Source: Chromatiaceae bacterium (GTDB lineage: Bacteria; Pseudomonadota; Gammaproteobacteria; Chromatiales; Chromatiaceae). From it: a stretch of 64,000 nucleotides of DNA. Position 1 is the stretch's first letter. Each line of letters begins with the position of its first letter. This document shows, one piece after another, positions 30,794 to 41,591 of the stretch. The notes under the pieces are model-generated. The model saw only the letters and a program-made list of their open reading frames with translations, did no database searches and was not told where the DNA came from. The stretch is from positions 1 through 64,000 of the forward strand of contig REDK01000120.1 of assembly GCA_007693535.1 (NCBI GenBank), read 5' to 3'. The translations under genes were made by a program, and so were the position numbers.

Positions 30794-32434
30794 ATGGCCA
30801 CCCTGAGCAGCACGCCCGCCTGGCAGGCCCTCGATCAGCACCGCCAGCACTGGGCTGACCGCCACCTGCGCGACCTGTTCCGGCAGGACCCCGACCGCGC
30901 CGACCGCCTGTGTGCCGACGCCGCCGGCCTGCACCTGGACTACTCCAAGAACCTGATCACCGACGAGACCCTGGGACTGTTGTTCACGCTGGCGCGGTCA
31001 GTGGATCTGGAAGACTGGCGCGCGCGCATGTTTGCCGGCGAGCCTATCAACAATACCGAGGGGCGCGCGGTCCTGCACGTGGCCCTGCGCAACCGGGCCA
31101 ATACCCCGATCCTGGTCGATGGCCAGGATGTGATGCCGGAGGTCAACGCGGTGCTGGCGCGCGTCGGCGCCTTCAGCGAGCGGGTGCGCAGCGGCGACTG
31201 GCGCGGCTTCACCGGTCAGCCGATCAGCGATGTGGTCAACATCGGCATCGGTGGTTCCAATCTCGGGCCGAAGATGGTCTGCACCGCACTCGCGCCCTAT
31301 CAATCGGGACGGCCGCGACCGCACTTTGTCTCCAATGTCGACGGCAGCCATCTGGCTGCAACCTTACAGGGGCTGGACCCGGCCACTACCCTGTTCATTA
31401 TTGCCTCCAAGACCTTCACCACCCAGGAGACCATGACCAATGCCATGAGCGCCCGGCAATGGTTGGTGAACGCACTGGGCAGTGATGCGGCGGTGCGCAA
31501 TCATTTCGTCGCGGTCTCGACCAACGCTGATAAGGTCAGCGCATTTGGGATCGATACCGAACAGATGTTCGGGTTCTGGGACTGGGTCGGCGGGCGCTAC
31601 TCGCTGTGGTCAGCTATCGGCCTGCCAATCGCGATCGCGATCGGTCATGATCGTTTCATCGAGTTGCTGGAGGGTGCCCATGCGATGGATCAGCACTTTC
31701 TCACTGCACCCATGGAGCAGAACCTACCCGTGATCCTCGGTCTGCTGGGGGTCTGGTACATCGACTTCCTTGGTGCCCGCACCCATGCTATCCTGCCCTA
31801 TGATCAATACCTGGAGCATTTTCCAGCCTATTTCCAGCAGGGCGACATGGAGAGCAACGGCAAACACGTCACGCACACTGGCGAGCGCGTGGACTATGCG
31901 ACCGGACCAGTGGTCTGGGGGCAGCCCGGCACCGACGGCCAGCATGCCTTTTATCAATTGATCCACCAGGGTACCGAGCTGATCCCGGCCGACTTCATTG
32001 CACCGCTGCGCAGTCATCATCCGCTTGGCGATCATCATGCCAAGCTCATTGCCAACTGCCTGGCTCAGACCGAGGCCCTGATGCGGGGGCGCACTCACGA
32101 CGAGGCGCGTGCGGAGATGCTCGCCGCCGGGCTGCCACCCGCCGAGGCCGATCGCCTTGCCCCGCATCGGCAGTTCGATGGCAACCGCCCGACCAATACC
32201 ATCCTGATGAACCAGGTCACGCCGCGCAGCCTGGGTGCCCTGATCGCCCTCTATGAGCACAAGATCTTCACCCAGGGGGTCATCTGGGGGATCAACTCCT
32301 TCGACCAGTGGGGCGTGGAACTCGGCAAGCAGCTCGCCGGGGTGATCCTGCGCGAGATCGAGCGCGGGGAGGTCGGTCCCGACCACGACGCTTCAACCCG
32401 TGCCCTGCTCGCGCACTTCCTGTCCCACCGCTGA
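30794..32434 (+). CDS. pgi: Glucose-6-phosphate isomerase
   Basis: [46 protein letters not shown]. Confidence 0.95.
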   Translation: MATLSSTPAWQALDQHRQHWADRHLRDLFRQDPDRADRLCADAAGLHLDYSKNLITDETLGLLFTLARSVDLEDWRARMFAGEPINNTEGRAVLHVALRNRANTPILVDGQDVMPEVNAVLARVGAFSERVRSGDWRGFTGQPISDVVNIGIGGSNLGPKMVCTALAPYQSGRPRPHFVSNVDGSHLAATLQGLDPATTLFIIASKTFTTQETMTNAMSARQWLVNALGSDAAVRNHFVAVSTNADKVSAFGIDTEQMFGFWDWVGGRYSLWSAIGLPIAIAIGHDRFIELLEGAHAMDQHFLTAPMEQNLPVILGLLGVWYIDFLGARTHAILPYDQYLEHFPAYFQQGDMESNGKHVTHTGERVDYATGPVVWGQPGTDGQHAFYQLIHQGTELIPADFIAPLRSHHPLGDHHAKLIANCLAQTEALMRGRTHDEARAEMLAAGLPPAEADRLAPHRQFDGNRPTNTILMNQVTPRSLGALIALYEHKIFTQGVIWGINSFDQWGVELGKQLAGVILREIERGEVGPDHDASTRALLAHFLSHR

Positions 32435-32562
32435 ATCCCCGCGGCGCCGGGCGCCGCATCCCACCATCTCCGGCAGGCCTGGCCTTGCCAGCCACGGCCG
32501 GCCAGGGCAACAGTTGCCTGCCGAACGGCGGTAGTCCCCTGCCACCCGCAAAAGGATTCATC

Positions 32563-34773
32563 ATGAGTGTAACCAAGCAACCCAGGCGGCGCCGTCTCGG
32601 CATCGCCACCCAGGTCTTCATCGGCCTCGGGCTGGGCATCCTGGTCGGGGTCTTCTTCGGCGACAAGGCGGCATTTCTGAAGTATGGCGGGGACATCTTC
32701 ATTGCCCTGCTGCAAATGACCGTCATTCCCTATGTGGTGGTGGCCCTGATCACCTCGCTCGGGCGCCTGAGCCTGGCCGAGGCGGCCGCTCTGGGGCTGC
32801 GGGCCGGGGCGGTGCTATTGCTGCTGTGGGTGATCGGAATCGCGGTGGTCCTGCTGACCCCGCTCGCCTTTCCGGATTGGCCATCGGCGTCCTTCTTCAG
32901 TACCAGCCGCATCGAGGAGCCACCGCCGGTGGACTTCCTGCGTCTGTATGTGCCAGCCAACATCTTCTATGCGCTGGCCAACGCGGTGGTGCCGGCGATC
33001 GTAGTGTTCAGCATCATCTTCGGCGTCGCCCTGATTCGGATCAACCAGAAGCAGCGACTGGTGGACCTGCTCGGCACCGTTGGCGATACCCTGCTGGTGA
33101 TGACCGGTTTCGTTGCGCGGATCGCTCCCTGGGGCGTATTCGCCATCACTGCGGGCGCGGCCGCGACCATCGAGATTGCCGATCTGGCGCGGCTGCAGGT
33201 CTATCTGGTGGTGTATGTGGCCATGGCGCTGCTGCTCAGCCTGTGGGTCATCCCGGGGCTGATCGCGGTCCTCACGCCGCTGTCCTTTGGCAGCGTCTTG
33301 CGGGCCTTTCGCGGGCCACTGGTGACCGCCTTTGCCACCGCCAACGTGCTGATCGTCCTGCCGGTCCTGGCCGCAGACGGCAAGGAATTGATCGCCCGCG
33401 CCGACGCCGCCGCGCCCGGTCAGGGCAGCCCCGAGGATCTGGAGGCAGAAGACAATGCCATCGAGATCCTGATCCCGGCCGCCTTTCCGTTTCCCAATCT
33501 CGGCCTGGTGCTCTCGCTGATGTTCGTGCTGTTCGGGGGCTGGTTTGTCGGCAGTGCGGTCGCCATTGCCGACTATCCCACCATCGCCGGGGCGGGGCTT
33601 GCCGCCCTGTTTGGCAGTACTATCCTGGCTCTGCCGTTCCTGTTCGATCTGCTGCAACTGCCGGCCGATCTGTTCCAGGTCTTCATCACCGTGGATGTGA
33701 TCGGCGCCCGTTTCGGCACCCTGCTGGCGGGCATGCACCTGATTGCCATCGCCCTGATCGGTGCCTATGCCCTGCGGGGGCGTCTGTACATCCGGCCGCT
33801 GGCGTTGCTGCGGTTTGCCGCGATTTCGGTGGCGCTGCTGTTTGCGCTGCTGCTCGGCATCCGCGCCTTCTATACGTATATCTTCGTCGCCCCGTTCACC
33901 CTCGATCAAGAGCTGGCCGGCATGACCTTGCTGGAGACGCCGCAACCGCACCAGGTCTATCAGGAGGCGATGCCAGCGGCGCGGGCGCCGGCCCCCAATG
34001 CGCTGGCCCGCATCCAGGCGAGCGGGCGCCTGCACGCCTGTTTCCGTCGCAGCGATTACCCCTCCGCCTTCCTCAATCGCGATGACGAGCTGGTGGGTTT
34101 CGATATCGAGATGACCCATCGCTTGGCGCGCGAACTGGATGCCGAGGTGGCCTTCGTCGGCGTTGCCGGCAGCACCGCGGCCGAGCAGTTGATGGCCACC
34201 GGTGATTGCGACCTGTTCATGTCCCTGATGCCGATCTTGCCCGACCTGACCGAGCGTTTCGCGATGACCCGTCCGGTCTTCGACGGGGCGGTTGGGCTGG
34301 TGGTTACCGATCACCGCAGGCGTGAGTTCGAGACCTGGGCGCAGGTCGGCGCGCGGCCCGATCTGCGCATTGCCATCACCGATTCGCGCTCGGCACGGCG
34401 GGCGCTGGAGCGCTTGCTGCCGGCGGCGCAACCGCTGTTCCTGGCCGATAACGAGGCCATCGACGGGCTCCTCGGCGCCGACCCGCCAGCATTCGACGTG
34501 CTGCTGATGCAGGCGGAGGAGGGGGCGGCCTGGACCATCCGCTATCCCCGCTTCAGCCTGGTGGTGCCGCGACCGGTGCGCATGCAACCGCTCGGCTATG
34601 CCCTGCCGCTAGGCGAGCCAGAGCTGCTGGCGTTCGTGGAAGCCTGGCTGCTGATGGCCCTCAGTACCGGCGGTATCGACCAGCTCTATCACTTCTGGAT
34701 GCTCGGCGAGACCGATGTGGTAGCGCCCCCACGTTGGTCGGTGGCACGGGATGTGCTTGGATGGTTCGATTAA
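32563..34773 (+). CDS. SDF-type cation:dicarboxylate symporter-like domain fused to a C-terminal SBP_bac_3 solute-binding domain
   Basis: One 736-aa ORF: SDF-like TM region (GLGLGILVG..QMTVIPYVVVALITSLGRLS...PWGVFAITA), extra TM (LLRFAAISVALLFALLLGIRAFYTYIF), then GRLHACFRRSDYPSAFLNRDDELVGFDIEMTHRLARELD... typical of SBP family 3. Confidence 0.88.
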   Translation: MSVTKQPRRRRLGIATQVFIGLGLGILVGVFFGDKAAFLKYGGDIFIALLQMTVIPYVVVALITSLGRLSLAEAAALGLRAGAVLLLLWVIGIAVVLLTPLAFPDWPSASFFSTSRIEEPPPVDFLRLYVPANIFYALANAVVPAIVVFSIIFGVALIRINQKQRLVDLLGTVGDTLLVMTGFVARIAPWGVFAITAGAAATIEIADLARLQVYLVVYVAMALLLSLWVIPGLIAVLTPLSFGSVLRAFRGPLVTAFATANVLIVLPVLAADGKELIARADAAAPGQGSPEDLEAEDNAIEILIPAAFPFPNLGLVLSLMFVLFGGWFVGSAVAIADYPTIAGAGLAALFGSTILALPFLFDLLQLPADLFQVFITVDVIGARFGTLLAGMHLIAIALIGAYALRGRLYIRPLALLRFAAISVALLFALLLGIRAFYTYIFVAPFTLDQELAGMTLLETPQPHQVYQEAMPAARAPAPNALARIQASGRLHACFRRSDYPSAFLNRDDELVGFDIEMTHRLARELDAEVAFVGVAGSTAAEQLMATGDCDLFMSLMPILPDLTERFAMTRPVFDGAVGLVVTDHRRREFETWAQVGARPDLRIAITDSRSARRALERLLPAAQPLFLADNEAIDGLLGADPPAFDVLLMQAEEGAAWTIRYPRFSLVVPRPVRMQPLGYALPLGEPELLAFVEAWLLMALSTGGIDQLYHFWMLGETDVVAPPRWSVARDVLGWFD

Positions 34774-34942
34774 AGATCTTGCTCAAGGCACGCCCGGGGA
34801 CGATGCCAGTGAGCACTCGGTCCTCGGCCAGGTCGAAAAGCGCTCGCGCAGGCGATGCACCATGAACCACCCGAACATGCCTCCCTCTGACGCATCCTCG
34901 CGGGCATTGCAAGGAATCGGTTGCCGCGCTCGCCCGGGTTCC

Positions 34943-35800
34943 TCAGCGCGTGGTCAGCCGTAGCTGGTTGTGCTCGTCGTCGATCGTCAGGCGGTAGCGG
35001 CCAAGCACGCTCATGCCGAGCAGGCCGGCATTGCCGAGGCGGTCGTCGGGGAGAAAGGCGGCCTGTACCCCGACGATCCGGCGTTCACCCAGCCAGACCG
35101 CCGGCAGGGTGCCGATGCGGGCCTGGGCGATGCCGTTGGCCGTCTGCACGTCGCGGGTGCCGAGGCTGTCATCGTCGATCCCGAGGGCAGCGATCAGCGA
35201 TGCCGGCAGGACCACGGAATCGGCGCCGGTGTCCACCAGCAACAGCCGTTCCACGCGGCGCCCGTCCCCCCCCTCCAGATGGACCAGGACCGAATGCTGG
35301 TTGCCGCTCCGGATGGTCTCCAGCTCGATGTCGTCGGTCTCGTCGGCGTCGGGACTGGCCGCCGAGGTGTCGTGCAACACCACCGAGGGCGGGGTCACCA
35401 GGCTGGTACGCCCGAGGATGATCACCCGCTCGACACTGCCTCCCGGGCCTTGCAGGATGATGTGGTCGAAGCGCTCCAGCAGCAGCCGCAAGCGGTGCCA
35501 GAGGTCGTCGCCCTCGGCATGCCCCACCGCTCCTGCTACCAGTTCGGCACCGGTCAGCTCGAATGTGTGCTCGGCCTGCAGTCGCGCCAGTTCGTCATCG
35601 ATCTGCACCTGCACCGCGGCAGCCGGGACTGGTGCCAGCAACAGCCCCACAATCAGGACCGGAAGCAGCCTTGCCACCTGCCCCAAAACCTGCACCAAAA
35701 CCTGCCTCAGCACCCTGACCGAGGCCCGGCCGGCAGCGGCAGGTCTGCTGGTGGCGAAACGGCCTCGGCGCCATTGTACGGCGCACCGGCTTGTAGTCAT
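34943..35800 (-). CDS. Secreted/membrane-anchored retropepsin-like aspartic protease
   Basis: Catalytic LLVDTGADSVVLP and GLLGMSVLGRYRLTIDDEHNQLRL motifs after a signal/TM segment. Confidence 0.85.
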   Translation of the reverse strand: MTTSRCAVQWRRGRFATSRPAAAGRASVRVLRQVLVQVLGQVARLLPVLIVGLLLAPVPAAAVQVQIDDELARLQAEHTFELTGAELVAGAVGHAEGDDLWHRLRLLLERFDHIILQGPGGSVERVIILGRTSLVTPPSVVLHDTSAASPDADETDDIELETIRSGNQHSVLVHLEGGDGRRVERLLLVDTGADSVVLPASLIAALGIDDDSLGTRDVQTANGIAQARIGTLPAVWLGERRIVGVQAAFLPDDRLGNAGLLGMSVLGRYRLTIDDEHNQLRLTTR

Positions 35801-36019
35801 GCCAAGTCTCCGTTACCAATCAGCTCAGTCAGGGTGCAGAGCGTAGCAGCCAGGCGCCGGCCCGGCTATCGATCCGGCCGGTGCGGTGTCAAGGAGCACC
35901 GGAGGGATCGTGGGCACGCGAGGACCGCGCCGCTCGGTCCCGAGCCGGTCCCGTGCCGGTGTCGTGACCAGGGTGGTCGATCAAGCGAGCTTCTTCCATC
36001 ATAAGGTTCAGCGCAGCCT

Positions 36020-36047
36020 TTGGCTTCGCGCCATTGTTTGTTATGCT
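36020..36047 (+). promoter_or_regulatory. Candidate sigma70 promoter upstream of argD
   Basis: TTGGCT (36020-36025), 16-nt spacer, TATGCT (36042-36047). Confidence 0.4.
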
Positions 36048-36065
36048 GCTGGACTTGGCGCACAC

Positions 36066-36111
36066 ACGAGGCGGCTTCCTCTTGCTATGGGGCCGCCTCG
36101 TTCTGTTTTCT
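36066..36111 (+). terminator. Rho-independent terminator-like hairpin between candidate promoter and argD
   Basis: ACGAGGCGGC (36066-36075), 16-nt loop, GCCGCCTCGT (36092-36101), T-rich tail TCTGTTTTCT. Confidence 0.65.
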
Positions 36112-36166
36112 GCGCGGGCGTTTAGCGGTGCGATCTGAACCAGTCGGTTCCAGGGGCAGGACTTCG

Positions 36167-37402
36167 ATGACGCAAGTAGTAACTGCAGGGGCCGCATTGA
36201 TGGCGACCTATACCCGGCTGCCGGTCGCCTTCGTGCGCGGCGAGGGGGCGTGGCTGTGGGATGAATCCGGCCGCCGTTACCTCGACGGTCTGGCCGGCAT
36301 TGCCGTCTGTGGTCTGGGACATGCTCATCCGGTACTGCAGCAGGCGCTGTGCGAGCAGGCCGGGGCGCTGATCCATACCAGCAATCTCTACCGGGTGCCA
36401 TTGCAAGAGGAACTCGGTGCGCGCCTCTGTGCCGCAGCCGGCATGGACCGGGTGTTCTTCGCCAATTCCGGTGCCGAAGCCAACGAGGCCGCGCTCAAAC
36501 TCGCGCGCCTGCATGCCCATCGCCAAGGCATCGCCGATCCGGCCGTCGTGGTAATGGACAATGCCTTCCACGGCCGGACTCTCGCCACTCTATCGGCGAC
36601 CGGTAACCGCAAGGCCCAGGCCGGCTTCGAGCCCCTGGTACAGGGCTTCGTGCGGGTGCCCTATGGCGATATCGATGCCCTCACGATCGCTGCGACCAAC
36701 CGCCAGAATATCGTCGCCGTGCTGGTGGAGCCGATCCAGGGCGAGGGTGGTATCGTCATCCCGCCGCCGGATTACCTCGCGCGCCTGCAGGCCTGCTGCG
36801 ATCAGCACGGCTGGCTGTTGATGCTTGATGAGATCCAGACTGGCATGGGCCGTACCGGAGAACTCTTCGCCCATCGCCACGCCGGTATTCAGCCGGATGT
36901 GATGACCTTGGCCAAGGGCCTGGCCAATGGTGTGCCGATCGGCGCCTGCCTGGCACGCGGGGCGGCGGCTGAGGTGCTTGGCCCGGGCAGCCATGGCTCG
37001 ACCTTTGGCGGCAATGCACTTGCCTGTCGCGCGGCCTTGAGCGTGCTGGAGACGCTGATCACGGCGCAATTGCCGGCCCGTGCCGGACAGTTGGGGGCTT
37101 CCATGGTCGCTGGGCTGCGCCAGGCCCTGGCCGGGTTAGCTGGCGTGGTCGAGGTGCGCGGCGCTGGGCTGATGCTCGGCATCGAGCTGGATCGGCCCTG
37201 TGCCGAGATCGTGACCATGGCCCTCGACGAAGGCCTGCTGATCAATGTCACTGCCCAGCGAGTGGTGCGGCTGCTGCCGCCCTTGATCATTGATGACGAC
37301 CAGGCAACGCAACTAGTCGACGGCGTCGCGACGGTGATCCGCCGCTTCCTCGGTGCAGATCGGGCCGCTGACCGGGCCCACCGCAATGGAGGGCATGGCT
37401 GA
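36167..37402 (+). CDS. argD: Acetylornithine aminotransferase
   Basis: [53 protein letters not shown]. Confidence 0.93.
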   Translation: MTQVVTAGAALMATYTRLPVAFVRGEGAWLWDESGRRYLDGLAGIAVCGLGHAHPVLQQALCEQAGALIHTSNLYRVPLQEELGARLCAAAGMDRVFFANSGAEANEAALKLARLHAHRQGIADPAVVVMDNAFHGRTLATLSATGNRKAQAGFEPLVQGFVRVPYGDIDALTIAATNRQNIVAVLVEPIQGEGGIVIPPPDYLARLQACCDQHGWLLMLDEIQTGMGRTGELFAHRHAGIQPDVMTLAKGLANGVPIGACLARGAAAEVLGPGSHGSTFGGNALACRAALSVLETLITAQLPARAGQLGASMVAGLRQALAGLAGVVEVRGAGLMLGIELDRPCAEIVTMALDEGLLINVTAQRVVRLLPPLIIDDDQATQLVDGVATVIRRFLGADRAADRAHRNGGHG

Positions 37403-38337
37403 TGGTCCGGCATTTTCTGACCCTACTCGACCTCCGCCCCGGCGAGCCGGAACGGCTGCTGGAGCGGGCCGCCGAACTCAAACGCATGCACCGCGCCGGG
37501 ACGCCGCACGCCCCGCTGCGCCAACGTACCCTGGCGATGTTGTTCGAGAAGTCCTCCACCCGCACCCGGGTCTCGTTCGAGGCCGGCATGACGCAATTGG
37601 GGGGCCATGCCCTGTTCCTGTCGCCGCGGGATACCCAGCTCGGGCGCGGGGAACCAGTTGAAGACAGCGCCCGAGTCCTCTCACGCATGGTCGATGCGAT
37701 TATGATCCGCACCTTCGCCCATGCGACCGTCGAGCGCTTCGCTGCCTATTCGCAAGTGCCAGTGATCAATGGCCTCACCGACCGTTTCCATCCCTGCCAG
37801 TTGCTTGCCGATATGCAGACCTATCGGGAATGTCGGGGCAGCATCCGCGGTTGCCGGGTTGCCTTCATTGGCGACGGTAATAATATGTGCAACTCCTACA
37901 TCAATGCTGCCCGGGTCTTCGATTTCAGTCTGGCGATTGCTTGCCCGGAGGGCTTCGAGCCAGACGCCGCGACCATCACCGCGGCCAGTGACCGTTGCAC
38001 CGTTGTGCGGGACCCGCAGATGGCCGCGGCCGATGCCGACCTGGTGGTCACCGATGTCTGGGCCAGTATGGGCCAGGAGAGCGAGCAGGCCGCGCGCCGT
38101 GCCGTGTTTGGCGGCTTTAAGGTTGATGCCGCGGTGATGGCGCGGGCGCGCCCGAAAGCCCTGTTCATGCACTGCCTGCCGGCCCATCGTGGCGAGGAGG
38201 TCAGCGCCGAGGTCATCGATGGGCCGCAATCGGTGGTCTGGGAAGAGGCCGAGAACCGATTGCACGCGCAAAAGGCCCTGCTCGAACTGCTACTGCTGGG
38301 TGCTCTCGACGATCGCACCGGCAGCGCGCCAGAATGA
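37402..38337 (+). CDS. argF: Ornithine carbamoyltransferase
   Basis: [48 protein letters not shown]. Confidence 0.95.
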   Translation: MVRHFLTLLDLRPGEPERLLERAAELKRMHRAGTPHAPLRQRTLAMLFEKSSTRTRVSFEAGMTQLGGHALFLSPRDTQLGRGEPVEDSARVLSRMVDAIMIRTFAHATVERFAAYSQVPVINGLTDRFHPCQLLADMQTYRECRGSIRGCRVAFIGDGNNMCNSYINAARVFDFSLAIACPEGFEPDAATITAASDRCTVVRDPQMAAADADLVVTDVWASMGQESEQAARRAVFGGFKVDAAVMARARPKALFMHCLPAHRGEEVSAEVIDGPQSVVWEEAENRLHAQKALLELLLLGALDDRTGSAPE

Positions 38338-38488
38338 ACCGCCGCCGGCCCCAGCCGGCTGCTGGCTGGCCGGTCGGCAACCCTTGCTAGCCGCCGGCCG
38401 CAGCGGCGTTCACCTGGCTAACCACCGCGTGCGAGTCAAATGTGCCGGCGCCTGAGAGTGCCGCCGTTAGCATCTTGCGCACCGGCCT

Positions 38489-39211
38489 GTGTCATCTCCA
38501 ATCATTGTCCCACTGTGCTGGATCAGGATGCCGATCGTGCCCCGTTCGCTGCCGCCGTTGCTGTTGCTCATGGCGCTCTGTACGCCGCTGGCCGCAACCG
38601 AGACCCGTTACGTCACCGATCAACACGAGTTTCATCTGCGTGCGGGCGAGAGTACCCGCTATCGCATCCTGCGGACCCTGCCGAGTGGCACGCCGCTGGC
38701 CGTGCTCGATATCAATCAACGGACCGGCTATGCCCATGTGCGCACCGAAGACGGGGTGACCGGCTACATTATGACCCGTTATTTGCAGGAAGATCCGGCG
38801 GCCCGGGAGGCGCTGGAGACCATGCGCGAGCGCCTCGAAGAGATCAAGCAGGCACCGGACCAGCTTGCCGCCCGACTCGGGGAATTGCAGAGCGAATACG
38901 AGCAACTCAGCAATGCGCAGCGGGCGCTGCAGCGGGAGAAGGACCTGCTGGAACAGGAACTGGCTGAGATCCGCCATGCGTCGGCAGATGTGATGCGCAT
39001 CGATCGCGAGCGCCAGGACTATCAGGACAAGGTGGCGCAGTTGCGGGTCGAGACCGATACATTGCGCCAGGCCAACCTAGCCCTGTCCAATCGTGATCAT
39101 CAGCAGTGGTTCCTGATCGGTGCCGGAACCCTGGTTGGCGGCGTCCTGCTCGGTCTGATCCTGCCCAATCTGCGCTTGCGCCGTCGGCGCAGTTCCTGGG
39201 GTTCGCTCTGA
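38489..39211 (+). CDS. SH3 domain-containing protein (TIGR04211-like), signal peptide, coiled coil, C-terminal TM
   Basis: RYVTDQHEFHLRAGESTRYRILRTLPSGTPLAVL SH3-like, coiled coil, C-terminal TM. Confidence 0.85.
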   Translation: MSSPIIVPLCWIRMPIVPRSLPPLLLLMALCTPLAATETRYVTDQHEFHLRAGESTRYRILRTLPSGTPLAVLDINQRTGYAHVRTEDGVTGYIMTRYLQEDPAAREALETMRERLEEIKQAPDQLAARLGELQSEYEQLSNAQRALQREKDLLEQELAEIRHASADVMRIDRERQDYQDKVAQLRVETDTLRQANLALSNRDHQQWFLIGAGTLVGGVLLGLILPNLRLRRRRSSWGSL

Positions 39212-39231
39212 GCCCTGTCCTGGACGGCGGG

Positions 39232-39510
39232 CTAGCTCGCCACCTCCTCCCGGGCGCGCTCGAACCAGGCGACGATCTGCTTCAGGTGGGCCTCGCCATA
39301 GGAGGCGACAAAGCGGCGGGTCTCTTCCAATCCTGGGTCCGATAGGATGCGCAGGCGGTGGTCGATGTAGTCACGGGTCAGTGGAATCGCACATTTGTGC
39401 TCGATGCAGTCACGCCAGCCGTCATAGTCCCGTGGCAGGACGGTATCGAGCCGGTCGGCGTGGTCCGGGACATGGTCTGGAGTGCGGTCATTCGGTGTAT
39501 GGCGGGGCAT
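39232..39510 (-). CDS. Small conserved protein at the end of the CobW/DUF1826 operon
   Basis: YDGWRDCIEHKCAIPLTRDYIDHRLRILSDPGLEETRRFVASYGEAHLKQIVAWFERA; same-strand neighbour of CobW. Confidence 0.65.
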   Translation of the reverse strand: MPRHTPNDRTPDHVPDHADRLDTVLPRDYDGWRDCIEHKCAIPLTRDYIDHRLRILSDPGLEETRRFVASYGEAHLKQIVAWFERAREEVAS

Positions 39511-39589
39511 ACCGTGTTACCTGCGGTGGCTGCTGGCGGCTCGCGGGGCAGCGTTGCACTGCCCTCCCTGCTGTCGTCTCGCAGTGCGC

Positions 39590-40825
39590 TCAATCGTCCG
39601 CGCCGTGCTGCCAGTCCGGGAAGGGGTCGGGCAGGTGGCGCCAGTGTGACGGTCCGGCCGCAAACTCCTCCTCATCGAGCAGACAGGCGTCGAGCCGCGC
39701 GGTCATCGCGGCCGGGTCCAGGTGCTGGCCGATGAAAACGAATTCCTGGCGGCGATCGCCGTACGGACCGTCGAACTCGGCCTCAATGCGCGCCCGCTGG
39801 TCGGCATCTGCGGGCCAGTGCGCGGCTGGCACTGCTGCCCACCAGTAACCAGCCGCACCATGGCGTACCAGTCCCCCAGCCTGTGACCATTCACCGGCCA
39901 GATTCGGGCGTGTCGCCAGCCAGAAGAAGCCCTTGGAGCGCAGCAGATTGCCGGGCCAGTCCTGCTGCATCGCGGCATGCAGACGCGCCGGATGAAAGGG
40001 GCGCCGGGCACGGTAGACGAAGCTGGAGACGCCGTATTCCTCGGTCTCCGGGGTGTGCGTGCCGCGCAGTTCTGCCAACCAGCCCGGCGCCTGGGCAGCC
40101 CGGGAGAAATCGAAGTGCCCGGTGTCGAGCACGGCCTCCAGCGGCACCTCACAGAAGCTGGTGGCGAAGATGTGAGCCTGCCGATTGAGTTGGCGCAGCG
40201 CATGTTCCAGCTGTTGCCGGTCAGCGCTGCTGACCAGGTCGGCCTTGTTCAACAGGATCACATCGGCAAATTCCACCTGATCGACTAGCAGCTCCGAGAG
40301 GGTGCGCCGATCATCCGCACCCAGGGATTCGCCGCGCGCGGCGAGGTCTTCGCCAGCATCGAGGTCGCGCGGGAAGTTCACCGCATCCACCACCGTGACC
40401 ATGGTGTCCAGACGCGCCAGGTCGCCCAGGCTGCTGCCCTCGGCATCACGAAAGGTGAAGGTCTCGGCTACCGGCAGGGGCTCGGAGATGCCGGTAGATT
40501 CGATCACCAGTTGATCAAAGCGCCCGGAGCGGGCCAGCGCCGCGACCTCGATCAGTAGATCTTCGCGCAAGGTGCAGCAGATACAGCCGTTGCTCATCTC
40601 CACCAACCGCTCTTCAGCATGATTCAGAGTCACCTCGTTGCGTACCAGGGCGGCATCGATGTTGACCTCGGACATGTCGTTGACGATGACGGCAATGCGC
40701 CGGCCGGCGCGGTTGTTGAGGATGCGGTTGAGCAACGTGGTCTTGCCGGTACCGAGGAAGCCGGACAGCACCGTGACCGGCAGCCGGTGGTCGGCCCCGA
40801 CAGGGGCTTGGGTCGAATCAGCCAT
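39590..40825 (-). CDS. CobW/COG0523 family GTPase (putative zinc metallochaperone)
   Basis: [19 protein letters not shown] motif ([11 protein letters not shown]), NKADL, CobW C-terminal domain. Confidence 0.93.
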   Translation of the reverse strand: MADSTQAPVGADHRLPVTVLSGFLGTGKTTLLNRILNNRAGRRIAVIVNDMSEVNIDAALVRNEVTLNHAEERLVEMSNGCICCTLREDLLIEVAALARSGRFDQLVIESTGISEPLPVAETFTFRDAEGSSLGDLARLDTMVTVVDAVNFPRDLDAGEDLAARGESLGADDRRTLSELLVDQVEFADVILLNKADLVSSADRQQLEHALRQLNRQAHIFATSFCEVPLEAVLDTGHFDFSRAAQAPGWLAELRGTHTPETEEYGVSSFVYRARRPFHPARLHAAMQQDWPGNLLRSKGFFWLATRPNLAGEWSQAGGLVRHGAAGYWWAAVPAAHWPADADQRARIEAEFDGPYGDRRQEFVFIGQHLDPAAMTARLDACLLDEEEFAAGPSHWRHLPDPFPDWQHGADD

Positions 40826-40883
40826 GGGAATCTCCTGCAGGCTTGGAAACGGCAATGTTGGGAAGGGGGCGCCTGGGATCTGG

Positions 40884-41591
40884 TCAGTCTCGCCACAGGG
40901 CATCGAGGGCGACCAGGACGCGGGGACCGGTCCCGGCGGCGGGCATCGGCGACCGATGGATGACGCCGCGCCCCTGGTTGCCCTGCCAGGCACTGCCCTT
41001 GAGCAGACAGATGTCGCCGGTGCCAGCCGCGCCGCTGGGGGAGCGGCCGGTAGTGGCGGCACCCAGCCGGTCGCGGTCGATACCGCGGTCGTCGAGCCAT
41101 TCGGTCCCAGGACCGCGATAGCTGCACAGCAGGCGGATGCCGGTGTGATCGACATGCCAGCCGGGGCACATGGCGCGATCGAGGACCTCCAGGCGCAGAC
41201 CGATGGCCGGGCAGCCAAGCAGGTCGCCATAGAGTTCCATCAGCCACGCAAGATCGGCTGCCAAGGCTGGCCGGGCAGGCAGTCGCGCCTGCAGATGGGG
41301 GCCGGGCGTGGTCGCATCGCGGCCGACCAGCACCAGTCGCAACCGAGGGAGAGGCGGGCGCTGCGTGGTGTGAGCTGGTGCCGTGGCCGTGGCCGGCTCC
41401 AGTTCGCGTACCAGGGTCGGCGGCAGCCGGCGTGGATGGCTGCAAAACTGCACCGTGGGCGTGAAGATGGCGACCAGATCGACCAGGCGTTGCGCCTTGA
41501 TCGCGCTGGGGGAGGAACCCTCCGGGATCGTCGCCGGCAGCGCCAACACTGCCGCGCGCCGCCCGGCCTGTGCTGGAGCGGGCTCAGACAT
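40884..41591 (-). CDS. DUF1826-family protein, copy 2
   Basis: [35 protein letters not shown]...[22 protein letters not shown]. Confidence 0.8.
   Translation of the reverse strand: MSEPAPAQAGRRAAVLALPATIPEGSSPSAIKAQRLVDLVAIFTPTVQFCSHPRRLPPTLVRELEPATATAPAHTTQRPPLPRLRLVLVGRDATTPGPHLQARLPARPALAADLAWLMELYGDLLGCPAIGLRLEVLDRAMCPGWHVDHTGIRLLCSYRGPGTEWLDDRGIDRDRLGAATTGRSPSGAAGTGDICLLKGSAWQGNQGRGVIHRSPMPAAGTGPRVLVALDALWRD

Noticed and set aside
32815-34587. 590-aa minus-strand ORF
   Set aside because: Complete overlap with the SDF-SBP fusion gene; Gln/Gly/Arg/His-rich shadow translation without domains.
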